From positions 3,658,001 to 3,722,000 of the forward strand of contig OZ255622.1 in the NCBI GenBank assembly GCA_965276715.1: a DNA stretch of 64,000 nucleotides, read 5' to 3'. The DNA is from CAXTPV01 sp965276715. GTDB taxonomy: Bacteria > Pseudomonadota > Alphaproteobacteria > Acetobacterales > Acetobacteraceae. The translations under genes and the position numbers were made by a program. Shown in pieces: positions 1-8,596 of this stretch. The notes below the pieces were generated by a model. It saw nothing but the letters and a program-made list of their open reading frames with translations, did not search any database and had not been told where the DNA came from. Each line of letters begins with the position of its first letter. Positions within the stretch are counted from its first letter, which is position 1.

Positions 1-258
1 GTCGCGCCCGAGATTGTCGGTGCCGAGCCAATGCTTTCCACTCGGCGGCGACAGCACGGCGTAGAGGTCCTGTCGATACGGGCTGTAAGGCGCGAGCAGT
101 GGTGCGAGGAGTGCCATCAGCGACATCAGCATGATGATCACCAACCCGGTGGCGGCAAGGCGATGACGAAGCAGGGCGCGCAGGAATGAGGTCCGCGTGG
201 CGACGGCGCGCGCCGGCGCGACTTTCGCTGATTTGGCCGCGACGACGATCTCGCTCAT
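1..258 (-). CDS. ABC transporter permease, DppC/OppC type (partial)
   Basis: The first 86 residues of an inner-membrane permease of the peptide/nickel ABC importer family; the rest lies beyond the left edge. A basic, alanine-rich cytoplasmic lead is followed by one membrane segment (about residues 35-52) and then HWLGTDNLGRD, the family signature at the start of the first periplasmic section of DppC-type permeases. The ATG at 258 lies 10 bp after the stop of the DppB-type permease on the same strand, so it is the third gene of a substrate-binding protein, DppB, DppC operon. The transported substrate cannot be told from this fragment. Confidence 0.9.
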   Translation of the reverse strand, partial: MSEIVVAAKSAKVAPARAVATRTSFLRALLRHRLAATGLVIIMLMSLMALLAPLLAPYSPYRQDLYAVLSPPSGKHWLGTDNLGRD

Positions 259-268
259 CCGCCGTCTT

Positions 269-1225
269 CTAGGACCGCACCCGCACGCGCGGATCGAGGA
301 AACCGTAGAGGATGTCGACCAGCAGATTGATCATCAGCACGTTGACCGAGACCGCGATCAGCATCGCCTGCATCACCGGGAAGTCCTTCTGGAAGATCGC
401 ATCGACGCTCATGCGCCCGAGCCCCGGAATTGCGAAGATGAACTCGACAAAGAACGCGCCCGCCAGTAGCTCGCCCCAGGACAGACCGATCGCGGTCACG
501 ACGGGGATCATCGCCGGCCGCATCGCGTGGCGGCGCACGACCGCGCGCTCGGTCAAGCCCTTGGCACGCGCGGTGCGGATGTAATCCTGCCCGAGCACGT
601 CGAGCAGGCACGAGCGCACGTAGCGTGCGAGCAGGCCCGCCGAGCCGAAACCGAGAACGAAGCCCGGCAGGATCATCGACCGGACGTTCAGCCAGAGGCC
701 TTGCGAAGGCGGAACGTAACCCGACGGCGGGAAGATGGGGACGACCACCGCGAGCAGATAGATCAGGACGACCGCGAGCCAGAACGGCGGCAGCGAGACG
801 CCGAGCAGCGCGCCCGTCGACAGCGTCATGTCGAGGACGGATCCGCTTTTGACCGCGCTGACGATGCCGACCGTGATGCCGATCGAGAGCGCCCAGAAGG
901 TCGACCAGGCGAATAGCTCGAGCGTGATCGGCAGCCGCTGCCGGAACATCTGCAGCACCGGCTGGCCGGTGCCGAGAGAGATTCCCCAGTTGCCGCGCAT
1001 GAAGTTCCCGAGCCAGAGCAGGAATTGCGTGCTGAGCGGCTGATCGAGGCCGAACTGGCGGCGGATGCCGGCGACGGCGGCAGGATCCTGCACGCCGATG
1101 GTGCTGCTCATCTGCGCCAGCACCGCGTCCCCCGGAATCATGTGCGCGACGATGAAGACCAGAACGGTCACGATCGAGAGGATCACGAGGGACTGCGCCA
1201 GTCTGAGGAGAATGTAGCGGGCCAT
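269..1225 (-). CDS. ABC transporter permease, DppB/OppB type
   Basis: Inner-membrane permease (318 aa, the usual family length) of a peptide/nickel/opine-type importer. It opens with a membrane segment (about residues 9-30), then the conserved periplasmic stretch FGLDQPLSTQFLLWL, further membrane segments, and the cytoplasmic EAA-type loop around residues 205-250 (DYIRTARAKGLTERAV) that docks on the ATPase. It pairs with the DppC-type gene downstream and follows the solute-binding protein gene by 33 bp. ATPase genes are not in the window and would be expected beyond the left edge. Specificity is not visible in a permease. Confidence 0.93.
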   Translation of the reverse strand: MARYILLRLAQSLVILSIVTVLVFIVAHMIPGDAVLAQMSSTIGVQDPAAVAGIRRQFGLDQPLSTQFLLWLGNFMRGNWGISLGTGQPVLQMFRQRLPITLELFAWSTFWALSIGITVGIVSAVKSGSVLDMTLSTGALLGVSLPPFWLAVVLIYLLAVVVPIFPPSGYVPPSQGLWLNVRSMILPGFVLGFGSAGLLARYVRSCLLDVLGQDYIRTARAKGLTERAVVRRHAMRPAMIPVVTAIGLSWGELLAGAFFVEFIFAIPGLGRMSVDAIFQKDFPVMQAMLIAVSVNVLMINLLVDILYGFLDPRVRVRS

Positions 1226-1258
1226 TTTCCCCCCTGCGCCGCGCGCGGCGCGACCGTC

Positions 1259-2890
1259 TCAGACGCTCTCGCGCTTGCCGTCCTTGAACCAGAGCGGATG
1301 CGACCAGTTCCAGGCCTCCTTGTGCTTGACCACCCGCGCCTGATCATAGCCATGGATGCTCTTGCGCATCGCGACCACGGTCTCCTCCCACCAGAGCCAG
1401 GCATCCTCGCAGTCGTCGTGGAGAACGCGCTCGAGCTGCCAGTAGATCTGCTGGCGCTTGACCTGATCGGTCTCGCTCCGGCCGGCTTCGATCAGCCTGA
1501 TCGCGGCCTCGTCGTGGCTGCGGCCGAAATTGAAACCGCCCTCTGGCATGTAGAGCGCGGTCGCCGCGAGGTCCGGATCATAGATGAAGTTCCAGCCGCC
1601 TTCGGCGACGTCGTAGTCGGCGTTCTTGAGCCGTGCCGTCGCCGCGATCGGCGCCAACAACTCGACGTCCCAGGTGATGCCGACATCGGCGAGCATCTGC
1701 TTGATCGCTTCCGCGATCGTCTGACCCACCGACGTGTTGTTGTAGAACCCGCGCACCGTCAGTCCGCCGCTGTGGCCGGCTTGCTTGAGCAGTGATTTGG
1801 CGAGGTCCGGATCGAAGGAGACCGGCTTGAGGTCCGGGTTGTGTGCCCAATGATCACCAGGATAGAGGCAGCTCGCGATCCTGGCGAGCCCGAACTGGGT
1901 GCCGGCGATCAGCCCACGCCGGTCGATCGCGTGGCTGATCGCCTGGCGCACGCGTACATCTTGGCAGACGCCCCGGGTGCAATTGAAGCGCAGCGCGTTG
2001 GTCGCGTTGAACGGCTGCACGTGCACGTTCAGTGCCGGATCGTCCTTGATCGAGACATATTGCGACTTGTCGACCGCGAACAGCATGTCGATGGTACCGG
2101 CGCGGAGATTGGCCAGACGCACGGCCGGATCGGGGATGATGGTGACGACGATGCCGTCGAAATACGGCATCTCGGGATGGCCGGAGGCTTTCGCGAACCA
2201 CCAGTCCGGATTGCGCTTCATCCTGACGAAATTGCCGGGGTTCGCCTCTTCGAGGAGGAACGCTCCCGTGCCGACCGGATGAGTGTCGCACTGATCGGGG
2301 CTGTCCTTCAGAGCGGCGGGCGAGACCATGTAGCCGGGCACGTTGGCGATGATGCCGGGGAACGCGCCCCACGGCGCCTTGAAGTGCCAGCGCACGGTCA
2401 GGTCGTCGACGGCCTCGATCCCGTCGAGCGGCGACAGCCAGCTCGCGCTCCAGGCCTGGTTCCTGGGGTCGCGGATCCAGTCGATGACGGACTTCACCGC
2501 GGCGGCATTGAACCTGGTGCCGTCCTGGAAGGTGATGCCGTCGCGCAGCTTGGTGATCGCGGTCGTCGGGTTCTGGTAGGTGAGGGACTCGGTCAGCCAG
2601 GATACCGCCGGACGATAGGAGCCGTCGGTGATGACCAGCTTCTCGTAGAAATTGTTGATCGACAGCCAGTCGAGCACCGGCCAATGGTCCGGATTCATCT
2701 TGCCGATGTACTGCTCGGCGGCGGTCCGCAGGATGCCGCCCCGCACGGGCTTGTCCGACGGGTCCCAGAACGCCCAGGGCTGGGAGAGCAGGCCATCGGC
2801 TGCGTCGGCTGCATCGGCGCCCCTCAGGAGCGCGTAGCCCGCGGCGACGGCCCCCAGCATGAACTCGCGACGGTCGATGGTGGCGGTCAT
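1259..2890 (-). CDS. ABC transporter substrate-binding protein, family 5 (SBP_bac_5)
   Basis: Periplasmic solute receptor (543 aa) for the peptide-type importer encoded downstream. The N-terminus has a twin-arginine pattern, DRREFML, followed by an alanine-rich hydrophobic stretch and an AxAADA-like cleavage area, so export by the Tat route is likely. The body follows the family-5 fold, with motifs such as VRQAISHAIDR and the DPDLAATALY segment. The start is placed at the ATG at 2890, because GAGGG lies just upstream at normal spacing and this puts the signal peptide at the very end; the open frame continues upstream to 3247 without a better start. The ligand is unknown. Proximity to a porin and polymer-degrading enzymes hints at uptake of breakdown products, but that is inference. 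Confidence 0.9.
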   Translation of the reverse strand: MTATIDRREFMLGAVAAGYALLRGADAADAADGLLSQPWAFWDPSDKPVRGGILRTAAEQYIGKMNPDHWPVLDWLSINNFYEKLVITDGSYRPAVSWLTESLTYQNPTTAITKLRDGITFQDGTRFNAAAVKSVIDWIRDPRNQAWSASWLSPLDGIEAVDDLTVRWHFKAPWGAFPGIIANVPGYMVSPAALKDSPDQCDTHPVGTGAFLLEEANPGNFVRMKRNPDWWFAKASGHPEMPYFDGIVVTIIPDPAVRLANLRAGTIDMLFAVDKSQYVSIKDDPALNVHVQPFNATNALRFNCTRGVCQDVRVRQAISHAIDRRGLIAGTQFGLARIASCLYPGDHWAHNPDLKPVSFDPDLAKSLLKQAGHSGGLTVRGFYNNTSVGQTIAEAIKQMLADVGITWDVELLAPIAATARLKNADYDVAEGGWNFIYDPDLAATALYMPEGGFNFGRSHDEAAIRLIEAGRSETDQVKRQQIYWQLERVLHDDCEDAWLWWEETVVAMRKSIHGYDQARVVKHKEAWNWSHPLWFKDGKRESV

Positions 2891-3185
2891 GACATCCCTC
2901 AAGAGCGGCACGCGAGCATTGCGCGAGCCTTGTTCTTTGAACTCGGTGTTATCGGACCGCGCCACGGAAGGCAATCGCCATGAAGGCTCGACCGAGAAAT
3001 TTGGTATGCCCAACCCGTCAGAACCCGGACCTTGACGATCAAGCAGGGGAATGTTCTCAAAAAACATTGATTGACTGCGCAGGACAAGCGTTTCACCATA
3101 CCGTAAATCTCGTGACATAAAACTCGAGACACGGCCCCGAGCCCGGCCCGCGTCTCGAAGCAAGAAAAGGCGGGGGAGTTTACAC
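2891..3185. promoter_or_regulatory. Divergent control region with a candidate operator palindrome
   Basis: This 295-bp stretch has no gene and separates the minus-strand ABC operon from the plus-strand porin cluster, so it should carry both promoters. It is clearly more AT-rich around 3040-3120 than its neighbours. An inverted repeat AATGTT-7-AACATT lies at 3050-3068, directly followed by a TTGACT box (from about 3070) that could be a -35 element for the porin operon. No convincing -10 box was found. GGGGGAG at about 3170-3177 is the porin ribosome-binding site. A regulator gene is not adjacent. Confidence 0.35.
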
Positions 3186-4679
3186 ATGACGCAGACGAGA
3201 TCCGGGGCGTTCGGTGCGAAAGCACGCCAAGGTCTGCTTGCTTGCATGGCCGGCTTCGCCGTCGCCGCGGGCGATTGCGGTCGTCCTGCTCTTTCCCAAA
3301 CCCTGAACTCCGGTCAGGGCCTCCAGTCGAGCCAGCAGGTGGCAACGCCTCTCCCGGCCGTCGCCCCGAACAACGAGCCGCCGTTGCCGGCGCCCGAGGC
3401 GCTGTTTCCGGGCCTGTTCGGCCTCAGGCGCACCTTGAACGACCATGGCATCGCGGTGCTTCTCGACAACATCAACGAACTCGCCGGCACCATCAGCGGC
3501 GGCGGCGGTCCCGCGCCCTACGGCACCCAGACGACGGGCGGCGCCGCGCTGGCCGGCCAGGTCGGCTTCGAGACCGATATCGACTGGCAGAGGCTCGCCG
3601 GCCTGACCGGTTTCTCGACCCACACCGTCATCGTCGGCCGCTATGGCGGCAAGCCGGCAAGCGCTCTGATTGGCGATTCGGGTTTGAACCCGACACAGGA
3701 CGTCTACGGCGCCGGCGGGAACGTGGTGGCGCACCTCGTGCAGGCGTTCGGCGAGGAGACGCTGGCCGGCGGCAGATTCGATGTCACGTTCGGCCGCATC
3801 CCGCTCGACGACGACTTCGCGTCCTCGCCGCTCTACTGCAACTTCGAGTCGAACAGCCTGTGCGGAAATCCCAAGGGTTTCACCGACAACTTCGCCCATT
3901 CGTCATACCCCGACGCGAACTGGGCGTTCCGGGTTCGCATCCGGCCACTCGCCGAATACTATATCCAGAGCGGCATCTTCTTCTCCGAAACCGGTCTCTA
4001 CGGCAACAAATACGACCGCTCGGGCTTCAAGCTCGACAGTACCGACATCTCGGGCGAGGCGTTCCCGGTTGAGATCGGCTGGGAGCCGAGCTTCGGGCCG
4101 CAGCACCTCCCAGGGCACTACAAGGCGGGCTTCGTCTACGACAACAATCATCATACCGACAACTACTTCGATATCGCCGGAAGCGCCTATGAAAGGACCG
4201 GGCTTCCGGCGCGTATGCCGACCGGCAGCACAACGGCCTACGTGCTGGCCGATCAGATGCTGGTCCGCAACAATCCAGGTCCGACCGCCGGCCTGGTTCT
4301 TCTGGCCGGCTATGTCCACAACGATCCCGAGACGTCGCTTCGTACGGACCAGTTCTTTCTCGGCCTGGAAGACGGCAGTTTCTGGAAAGCCCGTCCGTTC
4401 GACGGGATCAATGCCCTGTTCAGCTACCAGAGAATCTCGGGGCTGGTCGGCAAGTCACAGGCGATCGCGCAGGAGGAAGGATTGCCGAACTACGACTTCG
4501 TCGGAGGCGCGAGTGGCATTCAGACCTACTCGATCAATTTCGAGCTGAACTACGCCATCCACGTCTACCGCGGGTGCTATCTCGCGCCGGACTTCCAATA
4601 CTTCATCCGGCCGAACGCGCAAGCCATTCTGCCAGACGCGGCGTTTCTCGGCTTCAAGAGCCACGTCGAGTTCTTCTAG
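3186..4679 (+). CDS. Carbohydrate-selective porin, OprB family
   Basis: Outer-membrane beta-barrel porin (497 aa) of the OprB type, which passes sugars and other small neutral solutes. A signal peptide (about residues 1-37) is followed by a low-complexity Pro/Ala linker and the family start FGLRRTLNDHGIAVLL. Alternating hydrophobic strands and motifs such as GRIPLDDDFASSPLYCNF and the PLAEYY segment fit OprB. The protein ends in Phe-Phe, the usual barrel-assembly signal. GGGGGAG stands 8 bp before the ATG. The next gene starts one base after the stop, so porin, hydrolase and dehydrogenase are probably one transcript, which suggests entry of polymer fragments or oligomers through this pore. 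Confidence 0.9.
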   Translation: MTQTRSGAFGAKARQGLLACMAGFAVAAGDCGRPALSQTLNSGQGLQSSQQVATPLPAVAPNNEPPLPAPEALFPGLFGLRRTLNDHGIAVLLDNINELAGTISGGGGPAPYGTQTTGGAALAGQVGFETDIDWQRLAGLTGFSTHTVIVGRYGGKPASALIGDSGLNPTQDVYGAGGNVVAHLVQAFGEETLAGGRFDVTFGRIPLDDDFASSPLYCNFESNSLCGNPKGFTDNFAHSSYPDANWAFRVRIRPLAEYYIQSGIFFSETGLYGNKYDRSGFKLDSTDISGEAFPVEIGWEPSFGPQHLPGHYKAGFVYDNNHHTDNYFDIAGSAYERTGLPARMPTGSTTAYVLADQMLVRNNPGPTAGLVLLAGYVHNDPETSLRTDQFFLGLEDGSFWKARPFDGINALFSYQRISGLVGKSQAIAQEEGLPNYDFVGGASGIQTYSINFELNYAIHVYRGCYLAPDFQYFIRPNAQAILPDAAFLGFKSHVEFF

Positions 4680-4680
4680 C

Positions 4681-5745
4681 ATGGCGAGGTCCGTCGTGCT
4701 TGTGGCAGCCGCGTTCAGCCTTCTCTCCGCACCGCTTGCCTACGCCATGACTTGGCGCTGCCCCGACGGCTACCAGGTCCATGCCGGGCTGAATACCGAC
4801 TTTCCCTCCGACGGGGTCAGGCGCGCGTTCATCGTCTTGCCGCCTCGGCGCGTCGACGGACCGGCGCCGGTCTGGGTGCCGCTGACCGGATCGGTGGAAT
4901 CCACCGAGGACAACCTCCACGTCCAGCGCAGTGGAGCCAATGCCAGGCTGGCCGATCATGGCTTCATGGTGATCGGCCCGGTCCGCGAATGCGCGGACCA
5001 GGACCCGGACGTTTCCGCCGGCGCCTGCAACGGACCGGGTCATCGGGGCTGGGCCTGGCACCCCTGGCACGAAGGCCGCGCGGCTGGCCCGGCCGGTGAG
5101 CCGTTCAAGACCGACGAGGGCCCCGACTCGCGTTTCCTGGTCGCCATGGTGTCTTGCGTCGGAACGAAATTCCCGCTCGATGCACGCCGGCTCTACATCG
5201 GCGGCATTTCTTCCGGCGCGACGATGACCAATCGGGCGCTGACCTTCCGTCCCGACTTCTGGGCCGGCGGCATGTCGATCTCCGGAGAATGGTACGTCAC
5301 GCGCGACGACGGATCGGCGCTGTCCTTCGATGCCGCCCGCCAGGCAGTCAAAGGAACGCCGGACGTGATCCACCAGGGGCGCGTCGGTCCCTATCCGTTG
5401 CGGTCAAAACTCGGACCCATGGTCGTCATCGTGGTCTGGGGCGGCAACGACGACATCTGGTATTGCGGCGCGATCCTCTGCGCGGACTACCGGCCGACCA
5501 CCCAGGCGGCCTCGGTCTACTTCTCCTCCCTCAACGATGTGGTCGAGGTTTCCTGCACGCTACACGACGGTCATATGTGGCCCCAGCTGGACACCGACGG
5601 CTTCAACCTGTGGGCACTCGATACCCTTGCGTCGTTCCCGAAGGGCTCGCAACCCAGCCAGTTCAGGCTCACCTCACCTCCCAAGGGCTACAGCTGCGGG
5701 CTCGGGCCGTTCACCGACCATTACGGTCCGGGCTCGGCCGGGTGA
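4681..5745 (+). CDS. oph: Oxidised polyvinyl alcohol hydrolase-like secreted esterase
   Basis: Secreted alpha/beta hydrolase (354 aa) related to poly(hydroxybutyrate) depolymerases and best matched, from memory of the family, to oxidised-PVA hydrolase (beta-diketone hydrolase, EC 3.7.1.7), which cuts oxidised PVA to a methyl ketone and a carboxylate. A signal peptide ends near LAYA (residue 22). The nucleophile elbow GISSG has Ser177; GGNDD carries the acid (Asp257 or Asp258); DGHMWP carries the base His298. Several Cys pairs suit a periplasmic or secreted protein. Its stop overlaps a possible GTG start of the next gene, a PVA dehydrogenase-like enzyme, which strongly supports the pairing. 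A plain polyester or feruloyl esterase is the main alternative. Confidence 0.78.
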   Translation: MARSVVLVAAAFSLLSAPLAYAMTWRCPDGYQVHAGLNTDFPSDGVRRAFIVLPPRRVDGPAPVWVPLTGSVESTEDNLHVQRSGANARLADHGFMVIGPVRECADQDPDVSAGACNGPGHRGWAWHPWHEGRAAGPAGEPFKTDEGPDSRFLVAMVSCVGTKFPLDARRLYIGGISSGATMTNRALTFRPDFWAGGMSISGEWYVTRDDGSALSFDAARQAVKGTPDVIHQGRVGPYPLRSKLGPMVVIVVWGGNDDIWYCGAILCADYRPTTQAASVYFSSLNDVVEVSCTLHDGHMWPQLDTDGFNLWALDTLASFPKGSQPSQFRLTSPPKGYSCGLGPFTDHYGPGSAG

Positions 5746-5759
5746 TCCTGTCGCGCATC

Positions 5760-7646
5760 ATGAGGCTGCCTCGGCCGACCGCAGGCGTTGCGTTCATCGT
5801 GATGTCTCTCCTGACGCAGTCCATGGCCGGAGCCGCACCGCCACTTGGCAACGGGGTGATCGGGGCGTTGAGCGGCGAGGGCGGTGATCCGGCACTTGGG
5901 CTCAGGCTCTATGGCGAACGGTGTGCGGCCTGCCATGACCACGCGACCGGCCGCACACCGTCCAGGGTCGCCATCTCGGACAACACGCGCGTCTTCATCA
6001 CCACGACGCTGTCCGGCGGAATCATGCAGCCGATGGCGCAGGGTCTTTCCCCGCACGAGATCGCTTCCATCGCGGCCGCTCTGTCCACCCGGGACAGCGG
6101 CGCGGTGGCTGGTGTCGGACCGGAGGCTCCGGCCTGCACGAACAAGCCGGAAGCGATCGACCTCACGAGCAGCGACCAGTGGAATGGCTGGGGCCGCACC
6201 GGACAGCAGGCGCGCTACCAGCCCGATCCGGGCTTCACCGCCGCGGACGTGCCGCGACTGAAGCTGAAATGGGCGTTCGCCTACGCCAACTCGCGTGGCG
6301 GCCAGGCAACCGTGGTTGGCGACCGCCTGTTCCTCAACGCATCCTCGGGCGCGATCTACGCGCTGAACGCGAGGACCGGCTGCGCCTACTGGCGCTTCAA
6401 TGCACCCGCCTTTACCCGCGGCACCATCGTCGTTGGCCCATTGCCCGATGCCCCCAGCCACTATGCGATCTATGTCACCGACTACACCCGCGCCGCCTAC
6501 GCCCTCGATGCCGACAGTGGCACCCTGGTCTGGAAGACGCAGGTCGATGACCAGCGCGAGGTGCAGATGACGGGCTCTCCGACGCTGCAGGACGGAAAGC
6601 TGTTTGTGCCGATCTCGTCGGCGGAAGAGGCGATTGCCGAGGATCCTCGTTACCAGTGCTGCAAATTCCGCGGCGCTTTGGCAGCTTTGGACGCTCGGAC
6701 CGGCAAACTGCTGTGGAAGACCTACGTGGCGCCCGACGTGGCCAAGCCGTTCAAACTGAACGCCGTCGGCGTGCGGATGTTCGGGCCGGCCGGCGGTGCG
6801 ATCTGGTCGGCGCCAACCGTGGACGCAAGGCGTCACCTCGTCTATGTGGGCACCGGCGACTCCTACACCGATCTGGCCTTTCCCAACTCCGATGCCATCC
6901 TGGCACTCGACGAGGCGACCGGCGCAATTCGTTGGACAAATCAACTCACCCGTGACGACACCTACATCGACGGCTGCTACGGGTCATCCCCTGGGGCCAA
7001 CTGCCCGACGAGACTCGGGCAGGACGACGATTTCGGTGCGTCGCCGATCCTCCACACATCGTCGGACGGCCGCCAGGTGCTGCTGGCCGGACAGAAGTCC
7101 GGGCAGATCTATGCGCTCGATCCGGATCACGACGGCAAGGTCATCTGGTCGCGGCGTCTCAGCCCGGGCGGCGCGCTCGGGGGCGTGGAGTTCGGCCTCG
7201 CGGCCGACAGAGACACGCTCTACGCGCCCATCTCAGACATCTACGTTCCTCCGGATCAAGCCGAGCCCGGGATCACGGCACTGCGGATCAGCGACGGTGC
7301 CATCCTCTGGAGAAAGCGCCTTCCGACGACGTCATGCGAATGGAAGAACGCCTACTGCTTCCCCGGTGTCTCGCAAGCGATCTCGTCCGTGCCCGGCGCG
7401 GTTTTCGCAGGCTCCATGGACGGCCGCTTCCGCGCCTTCGACGCTGCGAGCGGACGCACGATCTGGGAGTATGACACCGCCTCCGCGCCCGTCATGACGA
7501 TCGGAGGCCGGACGGCCCAGGGCGGCGTACTGGATGGGGCCGGCCCGACGGTCGCCGGCGGCATTGTCTACGTCAATTCGGGTTACTGGGGGCGCTCCGG
7601 CCGGCCGGGGACCGTGCTCCTGGCGTTTTCGGTTGACGGGCGTTGA
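5760..7646 (+). CDS. pvaA: Cytochrome c / PQQ polyvinyl alcohol dehydrogenase-like protein
   Basis: Periplasmic quinohaemoprotein (628 aa). A signal peptide (about residues 1-25) is followed by a short cytochrome c domain with the haem site CAACH (Cys55, Cys58, His59) and a probable Met ligand in GGIMQPMAQ, then an eight-bladed PQQ propeller with repeated A.xxG.x.W blades, for example LDADSGTLVWK, LDARTGKLLWK and LDEATGAIRW. This order, and the closing GAGPTVAGGIVYVNSGYW motif, fit PVA dehydrogenase (EC 1.1.2.6), which oxidises secondary alcohols to ketones and passes electrons to cytochrome c. The ATG at 5760 gives a compact signal peptide; a GTG at 5742 overlapping the previous stop is possible. 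Other PQQ alcohol dehydrogenases are the alternative. Confidence 0.83.
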   Translation: MRLPRPTAGVAFIVMSLLTQSMAGAAPPLGNGVIGALSGEGGDPALGLRLYGERCAACHDHATGRTPSRVAISDNTRVFITTTLSGGIMQPMAQGLSPHEIASIAAALSTRDSGAVAGVGPEAPACTNKPEAIDLTSSDQWNGWGRTGQQARYQPDPGFTAADVPRLKLKWAFAYANSRGGQATVVGDRLFLNASSGAIYALNARTGCAYWRFNAPAFTRGTIVVGPLPDAPSHYAIYVTDYTRAAYALDADSGTLVWKTQVDDQREVQMTGSPTLQDGKLFVPISSAEEAIAEDPRYQCCKFRGALAALDARTGKLLWKTYVAPDVAKPFKLNAVGVRMFGPAGGAIWSAPTVDARRHLVYVGTGDSYTDLAFPNSDAILALDEATGAIRWTNQLTRDDTYIDGCYGSSPGANCPTRLGQDDDFGASPILHTSSDGRQVLLAGQKSGQIYALDPDHDGKVIWSRRLSPGGALGGVEFGLAADRDTLYAPISDIYVPPDQAEPGITALRISDGAILWRKRLPTTSCEWKNAYCFPGVSQAISSVPGAVFAGSMDGRFRAFDAASGRTIWEYDTASAPVMTIGGRTAQGGVLDGAGPTVAGGIVYVNSGYWGRSGRPGTVLLAFSVDGR

Positions 7647-7686
7647 CGTCCTCGGAATGGCTCGTGTTCGGCTGGCGGGAGTGACA

Positions 7687-8559
7687 ATGACCGAGTTCGA
7701 CATCGTGACCCGTCCGGTCACCATCTGGAGCGAAGGCTCCAGGCTCGCGGCCGACTTCGTCAGGCCAGCCGACGCGCAAGCGGCGCTCCCCGCCATTCTT
7801 CTCTGCCATGGCTGGGGCGGGCTGAAGGAGCACCTCGCGGAACGCTACGCCAGGCCGTTCGCCCAGGCAGGCTTCGCCTGTCTCGTCTTCGACTATCGCG
7901 GCTGGGGCGGCTCCGACGGACGCCTCGTCCCGGCGCGCGACGAACCCATGCTGACGCAGGCGGGGGAGCGCACGATGCGGGTGCGCACGATCCGCGACGT
8001 CGTCGATCCGCTCGACCAGCTCTCCGACATCCGCGCGGCCTTCGCGTGGCTCGCCTCGGAGCCCGGCATCGACCCGTCCCGCGTCGGCTTGTGGGGAACG
8101 AGCTACGGCGGCGGTCACGTCGTGTTCGCCGCCGGAACCGACGACCGGGTCCGAGCAGTGGTGGCGCAGATCGGCGGGTACGGCCACCCGCGCGAGGCCT
8201 GGTTCACCGATCTCGCCCGCCTGCGCATGGCCGACAAGGCGCGCGGACGGCTCGATCCGCCGATCCCGCAAGGCATCGACACGGCGCCCGGCCTGCGTGG
8301 CACGCCGGACGTGGCGCGCCAGTTCGGTCACGCGCCGCTTGAGGCCGCCGCGCGCATCCGCGTTCCCACCCTCTTCATCGACGCCGAGAACGAGGAATAC
8401 AACGAACCGGCCCTCCAGGGCGGCAGCGCCTACGAGATCGTCAGGCGGAACGCGGTCGCCGAACGCCACACGTTCCCGTGCACCCACTACGAGATCTACG
8501 ACCGTTTCCACGAGCCGTCGCTCAAGCTGGCTACCGACTGGTTCACAAAGCACCTTTGA
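7687..8559 (+). CDS. Alpha/beta hydrolase, dienelactone-hydrolase/YcjY-like
   Basis: Cytoplasmic alpha/beta hydrolase (290 aa) with no signal peptide. The oxyanion-hole motif LCHGWGG, the following FDYRGWGGSDG and the nucleophile elbow GTSYGG (Ser139) are clear; the acid and base are probably in FIDAENEEY and PCTHYEIY near the C-terminus. GGGAG precedes the ATG at 7687, which decides this start over in-frame options further upstream. It lies 40 bp after the PVA dehydrogenase-like gene on the same strand and could act on ester or ketone products of that pathway, but the substrate cannot be read from sequence. Confidence 0.85.
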   Translation: MTEFDIVTRPVTIWSEGSRLAADFVRPADAQAALPAILLCHGWGGLKEHLAERYARPFAQAGFACLVFDYRGWGGSDGRLVPARDEPMLTQAGERTMRVRTIRDVVDPLDQLSDIRAAFAWLASEPGIDPSRVGLWGTSYGGGHVVFAAGTDDRVRAVVAQIGGYGHPREAWFTDLARLRMADKARGRLDPPIPQGIDTAPGLRGTPDVARQFGHAPLEAAARIRVPTLFIDAENEEYNEPALQGGSAYEIVRRNAVAERHTFPCTHYEIYDRFHEPSLKLATDWFTKHL

Positions 8560-8596
8560 AGATGTCGTGTCGGTTCCAAAGCACGGAGAACAGCGG

